Source: Siniperca chuatsi (Eukaryota > Chordata > Actinopteri > Centrarchiformes > Sinipercidae). Taken from it: 64,000 bases of DNA. The stretch spans positions 16,067,822 through 16,131,821 of the forward strand of contig NC_058055.1 in assembly GCF_020085105.1 (NCBI RefSeq), written 5' to 3'. The position numbers were made by a program, and so were the translations under genes. Below the pieces are notes generated by a model that saw only the letters and a list, made by a program, of their open reading frames with translations, did no database searches and was not told the origin of the DNA. Positions 45,129 through 64,000 of this stretch are shown piece by piece. The first letter of the stretch is position 1. Every line of letters starts with the position of its first letter.

Positions 45129-47122
45129 GCAGTGGCTGGAGGACGCCATGAAGGAAAATGACCCATCCAGTGTTTTACTGTTCCTTGTTGGTACCAAGAA
45201 GGACCTCAGTGTGGGTGAAATTGATCAAAAATTACTAAAATGGAGCTGAAACATTTGGTCAATGAATTGATTAGTCGACAGAAAACTAACCAGCAATAAT
45301 TAATTAAAATTAGAGGATTTGCTGCTTTTCTCTGTTTTATATCTTTGTGAATTGAGTTGAGAACTTTGGGTTTTGGACTATTGTTCGGATAAAACAAGCA
45401 ATTTAAAGACTTAGGTTAAACTACAGTGGCTAGCGTAACTGGCTTGATGGGCAATTTCATCTGAATCCCATGGTCTCACTAATAATTGACCTGACCTGAC
45501 CTGATTTACCAAATAAAGGAACATGGTACCAAAATGAATTTGTGTGTGAGTATAAGAGTGCAGGCAAGTCTACAGGGTCATCAGCTGGGAATGCGACACA
45601 GAGAAGTATTTACAGTTACAATTTTTTTCCATTTTAAATAATTTTTTAGAATAATGTTAAGTTTTAAGGTGGTTTCTGTTTTAGTACTGTATTTTTGGCA
45701 GGAGTGATTTTAACAATAAAAAAATATTTACTTTTTAAAATTTAATTTACAGTTAAAATGTTATAAACTTTTCTTGCTGAAATCTTTAGGGCTGCAACTA
45801 ACAACTATTCTTTTTATCATCGATTAAATAATTTTTGAGTAATTGTTCGGTCCATATAACTTTAGGAAACAGTAAAACATTTCTATGACAATTTCCTAGG
45901 GCCCAAAGTGTCTTGTTTTGTCAGTCCAAAGTCCAAAAATATTCAATTTACTATCATGTAAACTGAGGAAAAGCTGTATATTCTCACATTTAAGAACCTG
46001 GCACAATATTTGGCACTTCTACATCGATTATCAAAATGGATGGCGATCAATTTTCTGGCGACTAATTGGTCAATCGGCTAATAGTTGCAGCTCAAATATC
46101 TTCCTTTTCATCTGACTTTTATTTTATGATCAGCCTAATAACTGCAGTGACCAGTTCTTAGCTTCACCACTTTCCTCCACTTCTCCACACTCACTTCTTT
46201 CTCTCTCTCTCTGTGTATTTCAGTCTCCTGATCAGTTGGCTCAGATCGAGCAGGAAGCCATCAGACTCTCTGAGGAAATCAAAGCAGAGTACTGGGCTGT
46301 GTCTGCAAAGTCAGGTGGGAGTCGAACACACAAGAACATGAACAAACCCCCCCCCCAACCCTGACATCCCTACATTCCTACATGTTTTTCATTTTCTGTT
46401 TTATCCTCTTTTTGTCTAACTAAACTCTTTCCTCTGTCTGTTCCAGGAGATGGTGTCAGGGATTTCTTCTTCCGTGTGGCCTCTCTGACTTTTGAGGCCA
46501 GCGTTTTGTCTGAGCTTGAGAAAAGTGGCTCGAGGCACGTCGGTGACATCATCAGTGAGTCAGTTTGCTCAATAAAGTCTCATTTATAAAAAAGCAGCAT
46601 CAACTATTTCTTTGATCCAGTTACCAACCTATTAGTTCCCACATTTCTTGGTACTACTGTATCTTCAAAAGTTCTCAGTAATGATGAGTCTTGGTTTTAG
46701 GTTGATTTGTTTTTTAATCTATCCAGTGTGGTTTGTAAGTTTTCAAAAGCTGAAAGGTCTCAGAATTTTCTCAACCTACAGAGAAACGTGTAATCCTTCA
46801 GTTGTAGTTGAAGCATGAAAATCAGTTTTTTGCATGACATATTTGAACCCAAGCATTGCTTGTCTAAGGTTGGGATCAGGAAATTTAGATGACAAGGCTG
46901 ATGTTAGTTTTTTTTTCTTATTGTCAACAAATCTATGATTAAAACAAGCTTTGACGCCTCCATAAACTGTCACAGGCCATTTGTTCCCATTGAAGATATA
47001 AATCTTTAAAAACAGGTCACAAATATACAGTAGTTTAACGTTTATTTGCGTTCCACATAGGGCTCACAGACAGCGCAGAAGCTGATCACAAACCGACCAA
47101 GAGGAAGCCCAACTGCTGCTGA
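40549..47122 (+). CDS. rab34: Ras-related small GTPase Rab34
   Basis: Rab GTPase of the Golgi and endolysosomal system, needed for lysosome positioning and ciliary vesicle formation. Coding exons: 40549-40596, 41136-41227, 42463-42528, 43363-43464, 44760-44824, 44959-45010, 45129-45210, 46224-46314, 46447-46554, 47061-47122. Together 768 nt, 255 aa (human 259). The extended N-terminus PPVKKDRVITQLP is specific to Rab34/36. G1 is GDVAVGKT (57-64), switch I ATIGVDFEMERFE, G3 WDTAGQE (104-110), G5 SAK. The G4 motif is TKKD instead of NKxD, as in the family (human SKKD). The C-terminus KRKPNCC ends in a dicysteine prenylation signal. Identity of switch I/II and the tail with RAB34, plus the SUPT6H neighbour, favour Rab34 over Rab36. 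Intron 6 ends in a TG repeat abutting the acceptor. Confidence 0.96.
40604..40648 (+). repeat. (CA)n microsatellite beside a rab34 donor
   Basis: The run starts 7 nt after the exon/intron border at 40596, on the transcribed strand. Confidence 0.93.
41228..42462. other. rab34 intron 2
   Basis: Contains, at about 41475-41645, a diverged internal fragment of the inverted-repeat element at 27684-28221 (shared words GTAGTTTTTAGCAAATGTT and ATTCAGCCGCG). An A run lies at 41796-41814. No exon otherwise. Confidence 0.6.
43825..44545. repeat. Dispersed teleost repeat with internal reiterated units
   Basis: Within rab34 intron 4, three imperfect units of about 100-130 bp share GATGAATCC(T/C)AATGACTTTGGTGAT-like and ACTTTTCCTCTAGTGCC-like phrases. 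They are followed by a TTAGCATGCTAACATGCTAA-rich segment (about 44370-44470). This wording recurs widely in fish genomes; no coding capacity. Confidence 0.65.
45092..45128 (+). repeat. (TG)n repeat abutting the rab34 exon 7 acceptor
   Basis: About 17 TG units run directly into the acceptor TAG at 45126-45128, replacing a normal polypyrimidine tract. Confidence 0.93.
45225..45425 (-). repeat. Partial copy of the 45787-type repeat, reverse orientation
   Basis: Shares GAGGATTTGCTGCTTTTCT and TTTTGGACTATTGTTCGGA wording with the copies at 7843-8053 and 29728-29900, reversed relative to 45787-46094. Lies in rab34 intron 7. Confidence 0.65.
45787..46094 (+). mobile_element. Short DNA-transposon-like repeat with GGGCTGCAACTAAC ends
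   Basis: Starts AGGGCTGCAACTAACAACTA and ends (reverse complement) GAGCTGCAACTATTAGCCGA, giving inverted ends of about 15 bp. About 300 bp, noncoding. Partial relatives occur at 7843-8053, 29728-29900 and 45225-45425. Confidence 0.75.
46862..47040. repeat. Decayed fragment of the 27684-type element
   Basis: Carries TTGTCAACAAATC and AATCTTTAAAAACAGGTCACAAATA, as in the nsrp1 3' UTR element, immediately before the last rab34 exon. Confidence 0.6.
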
Positions 47123-47874
47123 TGAGAGAGAACGAACAGCCGCCTGGATACACTGCACCGACTACACAGCAACACACTGAAATATGGACTCAGCGTGCAC
47201 ATCATGAATAGCCCCCGTAATAAGCGATGTCATATCACCTAAATGATGTTGTATTTGTGGTGTTCTGCAAATGGCCTGAGAGGAAGTTGTAGGTTTGACA
47301 TAATGAATTATGTCAAAGTTGAGGCTGTAAACAACAAGAAATCCTCTAAGGAATGTTTTCACTGCTGGCCAGGGTTACAACAAGTAAAGCTTTGTGATAT
47401 GCTTGGTAAACATTTATCAAAAGAGGAAGATTATTCTCCACTAGATCTTTTATTAAACTGCATTTGGTTGATACTTTCATAAACACGTGTCTGTCTGTCT
47501 GTCTGGAGCAACATTTTTCTCACGTTATTGGAGAAAATGTCAGCATCAGAACTAATGCATTTGTTTTGGTCTCCTCACTGGTCTCCTGTCATGTGTCTGT
47601 GCTGCTAATGTGATGCATACGCTGCCTCCCATGACTGCAGTCATAATTCACAACGCATCTCTCTCCTCTGACATAAGGGTTCTCATGATCTCAAAAATGG
47701 AGGGATTGTTTGCAGGGACAGGATTGAGCAGCAAGTTACATCTGAGGTGAATTGATTCTCTCACTCAGTAAAGACAGGCAGAAGAAGTGTGTGTCCTTAT
47801 TAGCATGCATATGTTCTCTCGTCGCTTATTAAACACAAGATATACTTTTATTATAGCTCAGATTATGAATTGTA

Positions 47875-47880
47875 AATAAA
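47875..47880 (+). terminator. Candidate rab34 polyadenylation signal
   Basis: AATAAA about 750 nt after the stop codon, followed by a GT-rich stretch (TGTTTTGATCAGTGTTGTCC). Confidence 0.5.
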
Positions 47881-47899
47881 CTGTTTTGATCAGTGTTGT

Positions 47900-49300
47900 C
47901 CTTTTCCTTCTGTTGAAATGGAAAAGCTAGATAGCGTAAAAGGTTGCTAAAATTCTTCACATTTATATATTCATATTTCTACTGTGAAGAAAATCAAGAA
48001 TGCAAACACACACACACACTTATATATATATATATATATATACACACCACATGTCCAGACTGACTTGTTTCCCAAATCAGCATGAACAAGACTCTGGGGA
48101 TAATATGAACACTTTTATTAAAGGGATCACAGGTAGAAAAGGTCATCAGCAGTGCCAGCGACATCATTTCTCCTCTATCACCAACTACTGCCGAGAACCA
48201 ATCACAGCCTCGCTGAGAAACACGCAGTATATCTTAATCTGGCAAGAGACGTAAAACCAAGTAAGTTTACTCATAAATCATAATTATTTAAAACAATATG
48301 CATATTATGGGATCATGATACTTTGCACACTGCAAAATGAAGCACACCATTGAATACCAGCGCTGCTTGTTTGTACTGTGGCAGAGAGGCACAGCAAAAA
48401 AAAAAGAAAAACTGAAAGGATAAGTCAAGAGGGACACAGAGTGGCCTAAAATTGCCGCACGACGATCACAAAGGAGATTCTATGTGTTTTTAGCAACAAT
48501 ATATTCATTCTACTGAAATAGCTGCGTGCAGTTCAGAATATTATACAGAGTTAGGAATATAAACAGTTTGACAGTATCTTCTGCTGATAGTGTTATGGTT
48601 AAAGAAATTTGAACTCATCCACTGAAACATCTTAATTTTACTGTTGCAGCTGTGAAACTTGTTCATGTTTGTTGGCATTCAGTGGGAAAAGCGATAAAGT
48701 CTAGGACTGAATTGCAGCAGCGGTGTACAAGGAGATCACAACCTTCAAGGTGGCAAACATCATTACCCAATGTCACAAGTGAAATACTCACTGAACTGCA
48801 AACATTACAGATACATAAGAGATTCAAATTTGAGTTAACTTTTGAAAATGACCCTCTGACACTGCCATGGATGCTTGTTGGACGAGGTACTTCCGCTTTG
48901 CCTGTTAAATATATTTACTAAAATCAACTGCTTTAAAATGTGAACTTCTTCTGCACTGCCTCGCATAAATGCGGAGGAAGTCATCAACCAGTTACCTCAA
49001 ATGTGGTACATTGTTAGTGTCCACACAGTCTCATAGAGGTCAAATAAGAGTCAACAATAACATTAGAGGCTATCTACAGGAGCCAAAACACAGTCAGCTG
49101 ATCATAATACAACATGTGGTGGAGACAGACAACTAGCAGTAACTCATGTTTGAGAGAAACTCAAGCTGACAAGGTTTCTCCTTGAATTTATTTTGCTTTT
49201 TTAAATCAGCCTCATCCCTCACACGTGTGTGTGTCTGTACAGTCAGACAGATGTGTTTGCTTTGACAGATGTGAAGAGCGGAGGCTGAAGGTTCAAACAG
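47900..49300. other. Tail-to-tail spacer between rab34 and supt6h
   Basis: CA/TA microsatellites at 48006-48042. An 89-codon frame at 48652-48921 preceded by an acceptor-like TTGCAG resembles nothing I know, and I do not call it a gene. Nothing else recognised. Confidence 0.5.
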
Positions 49301-49313
49301 AAAAAAACAAGTC

Positions 49314-49319
49314 TTTATT
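49314..49319 (-). terminator. supt6h polyadenylation signal
   Basis: AATAAA on the minus strand about 645 nt after the supt6h stop codon, giving a compact 3' UTR and a tail-to-tail arrangement with rab34. Confidence 0.7.
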
Positions 49320-49962
49320 CATTCTGACGCATACCATACAAAATTAAATTTCCTGATTGGCTTGGCAAAGCGCTGTTTTGGAAACTGCTTGCAAAAATCC
49401 ACCATCCGTAAAGGAGGAAAAGTGGGTTTTGGAAACTGTAACTGTGCCCTTCTGTCAAAAACCATTCATGGGTTAAACTAAAACCAATTGCAAAAATAAA
49501 GATACTAGGACAGCTTGTTTGACATAGTCTGTGTAGGTCCATTCCCTATATAACTGCTGTCGGATAGTTCAAGTTTTTTTTGTCACTGTACTGACTTCCT
49601 GCATGACATATACAGTGTTATTCTGACTATACAAAATACTAAGCAGCCAGAGGAGTTGGCTGGAGGTGTGGAGGTGAAGCATTTGGGATGAGATGGGCAG
49701 ACAGGAGGACAAGAGGAAGGAAGGAGTTGAGATAAGCCATGATACCAGACCAGATTGATAAACTGCAGCTACAGTATCAGGAGATGAAGAGATCGTATGA
49801 ACGGACAATCAGCTGGATGGAGTGGGCTCCAGCTGTTGGTAAACTGGATGAAAGGGCTGATGGGTTGTGGGAGAGACAAAAGATGGAGGGTTATCCAGAT
49901 GAAGAAGCAGTACAGAGGATGGAGTTGGGTAGGGGGGGTGTAGCGACGCCCCCCTACATGTC

Positions 49963-61724
<11,762 letters not shown>

Positions 61725-63134
61725 CTGCAACGAGGAAATGTCTCAGTGAGAGGAAACAACTTCAAGACATGCTGCATTTCTACCACTGTAAAAACAGTGC
61801 TTTTGTTCTTCACATGTGATACACATGATTATTTGTTGAGGAAATCAAATGTTGAGGTATAGGGATGGGGAATAAATTCAATTAAGATATAAATCATGAT
61901 TTTTTTATTTGGCACCTTTATACCACAATGACTCAGAATCCAAGTTTTCAGTCTGCATTGCTGCAGGCAATTATTTATTTACTGGGTTCAATGCAGGTAT
62001 ATGCCGCTGAAACAACATGTTCACTTTCTTCGTTAATGAGAAAGCAAAAATATGAAGGAAGATTATACACCGCACCAGCAGAGAACTAACATCAAGCAGC
62101 ACCTGCCCAGGTTAATGCAACCGATATGTGGGTGCATCTGGCTCCACAACATATGGAGCTGAAAGCAGGGGAATAGAAAAAGGAAACAACCTATTGTTTT
62201 ACCTTCCCAACAGATGCCACAAATGTTTGGTCTATTCTGATTATTCAGAAATGTATTTTGCCTCACTTTAAAATCTACTGTTCAGCACAGTCTAGTACGA
62301 AAGAAACTCATTAAAAACTATAATATGTAATTGCAGGATTACAGAAGGGCATTACATCTTTAATTGGCGCCTTAATAATCCATTCTGTATTATATTGGGA
62401 AATCATTGCTGAAATCATTGCTGACTTAGTTACCTGGCAAAATACCAATATGAGGTCAATTTTATTATTTCTCCCTGACAAGGTACACAATCAGGACCTG
62501 ATCCAAAAAATAATAAACCCCTAATATAAACAAACAAACTTGATACGGATCTGTTGTTTTGTATTGTGACCAAGATACATACTAAACCAACATGGTACCA
62601 AATGACATCTGCACCAACCAGGTGTGTTCACTGTTGCTTTACTTGATCCATCCTTGGAAAATATCCACCATGTCTGCGTCTTCTAACATTATACCAGTTA
62701 ACGTTGCTTTCTCGCGCTAAAATGGGTCGACTCGCCGGCCATTAATAAATCTGGGTGGCAATGCGTCATCTGATCGGCTCTTTTGATTGGCCTTCATAGA
62801 AACCACCGATCAAACTATTTATAACGAATATCGGCCAATAATGATCGGTGGCCGAACTGATACATCTGCAATAAGCTAATATCAGTCGATTTATCGGTCT
62901 AGTTCTAATATGAACGTTATGTCACTGTAAATGCCGTGAAAGTCAACAACTTCTGTCATTTACATGGGCGAATAAACTGAAAACACTGCTAAAATATAAA
63001 AAGCTGTTGTGCAACTGACTGAGCAAACAGATTCTGAATGAATCAGGCAAATGTTTTTACAGACTACTGAAGGTTTGAGAGAGAGAGAGAGAGAGAGAAG
63101 AAAGCAACATGAAGCAATAGGGACCCATTTTACA
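61725..63134. other. 5' supt6h intron (part)
   Basis: No acidic N-terminal supt6h exon is found, so the intron extends past the window edge. About 62720-62910 is a dispersed fish repeat with the phrases TATCGGCCAATAATGATCGG and TTTATCGGTCTAG. A (GA)n run lies at 63077-63099. Confidence 0.55.
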
Positions 63135-63502
63135 TTAAAGGTCCAGTGTGTAGGATTTAGTGGCATCTAGTGGTGAAACTGCAGTTTGCAACAATTTGAA
63201 TACCGCTCGCATCACCCTCCCCTTCCAAGTGTGTAGGAGAAACTACGGAGGACGTGAAACTCGAGAAAGTCCCTGTCTAGAGCCCGTGTTTGGTTTGTCA
63301 ATTCGGGGCTACTGTAGAAACATGGCGGTGCAACATCGCAACCTCGGTGGAAGGGGACCATCTCCCTATGTAGATAAAAACGGCTCATTCTAAGGTAATG
63401 AAAAAACAATGATCTTATTTTCACTAATGAAAACATACTTATAAATATTATATTCCATCTCTGTCAATAGCTCCTCCTAAATGTTACACACTGGACCTTT
63501 AA
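63135..63502. mobile_element. TTAA-flanked MITE, copy 2 (piggyBac-type)
   Basis: Perfect TTAA on both sides and inverted ends TTAAAGGTCCAGTGTGTAGG / TTAAAGGTCCAGTGTGTAAC. Similar throughout to copy 1 at 31367-31746. Inserted in the 5' supt6h intron. Small ORFs across it in both strands are not genes. Confidence 0.9.
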
Positions 63503-63815
63503 ATAACCACATACACAGACAAAAAGGTACATAGTTTGCTGATCATTGTTAATTCGGATGGCCTTATACTTCAAAAAAAAAAAAATTTTCAAATTTTTTC
63601 TGTTTTCCACATTCATAGATTGTTTTGGCTTCCTTCGCCACTCAATGGTGAGGGGGTGGTATCACCTAAAAATGTGACATCAGTGCTTCCCCTCCATTGA
63701 CAGGTCGGGTAACATGAACATGAATATGACATTTACTGAAGTAATACAGCACTGACACTGTAAACCAGACAGGTGCGACTCATCAAACCTGGACAACATT
63801 CATCAGTAGCAGAGT

Positions 63816-63965
63816 ATGGAGACTTCAACAACAGTAAATGTGACATTTCTGGCTATTAAATTGATAAAGGATAAACTTGAGAGCGAACTGACCAATACAT
63901 TGGACTTTGATGATATCATGGATGATTTCGCACAAAGTAGAACCAGAAAAAATGCATTGCATAAG
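63816..63965 (+). CDS. Unrecognised first coding exon with PKA-inhibitor-like motif (partial gene)
   Basis: A 50-codon open frame from ATG (A at -3, G at +4; an in-frame stop lies 9 nt upstream) to a donor AAG-GTAACA. It encodes METSTTVNVTFLAIKLIKDK, then a short acidic stretch, and ends DFAQSRTRKNALHK. The end resembles the protein kinase A inhibitor (PKI) pseudosubstrate (F-x-x-S-x-R-T-x-R-R-N-A-I/L), with Arg at P-3, Lys at P-2, Asn at P-1 and Ala in place of the phosphoacceptor, but with two residues fewer between Phe and Ala. It lies opposite to supt6h inside its first visible intron; any further exons are outside the window. It could be a nested gene, or a chance frame. I do not recognise the whole protein. 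Confidence 0.35.
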
Positions 63966-64000
63966 GTAACACTATTTTATGATTCATTTAGGCTTAAAAA

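Noticed and set aside
48652-48921. 89-codon plus-strand ORF downstream of rab34
   Set aside because: Preceded by an acceptor-like motif but no known domain, no partner exon and AT-rich codon use; likely chance.

Overview
The window is teleost fish nuclear DNA. Its genes are split into many short exons with GT/AG introns, and all four recognisable protein genes are orthologues of genes clustered on human 17q11.2 (SSH2, NSRP1, RAB34, SUPT6H). Introns and spacers hold long CA/GA microsatellites, TTAA-flanked miniature elements, a Tc1 transposase relic, Penelope-like debris and other repeats typical of fish. No bacterial, viral or organellar sequence is evident.

Layout. 794-20372 (minus): ssh2, the cofilin phosphatase Slingshot 2, with a distal two-exon N-terminus (20310-20372, 15988-16031) and a second, proximal alternative first coding exon at 10117-10244. 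23920-27611 (plus): nsrp1, a nuclear-speckle splicing regulator with seven coding exons; its 3' region contains a miniature inverted-repeat element. 28.6-33.1 kb: repeat-rich spacer. 33145-33735 (minus): two exons of a truncated calpain-like sequence. About 34985-38752 (minus): a non-coding snoRNA host gene with a TATA box and a 5'TOP-like start. Its introns carry three SNORD65-like and three SNORD49-like box C/D snoRNAs in strict alternation, one of them decayed. This corresponds to mammalian SNHG29. 40549-47122 (plus): rab34, ten coding exons. 49963-61724 and beyond the right edge (minus): supt6h, the Spt6 histone chaperone, 34 coding exons seen; the acidic N-terminal exon or exons lie outside the window. 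63816-63965 (plus): an unrecognised 50-codon exon candidate ending in a PKA-inhibitor-like pseudosubstrate motif, inside the last visible supt6h intron.

The genes are not a pathway. Two concern RNA polymerase II transcription and splicing (supt6h, nsrp1), one rRNA 2'-O-methylation (the snoRNA host), one actin turnover (ssh2) and one Golgi/ciliary membrane traffic (rab34). Splice phases were followed by hand and are consistent across each full gene model: 1233 aa for distal ssh2, 1240 aa for proximal ssh2, 472 aa for nsrp1, 255 aa for rab34, and 1657 residues of supt6h. Most convincing novelties: the alternating snoRNA array, the proximal ssh2 exon hidden under a longer out-of-frame ORF, the calpain fragment, a perfect Maf/CRE palindrome cluster in ssh2 intron 1, and the PKI-like exon.
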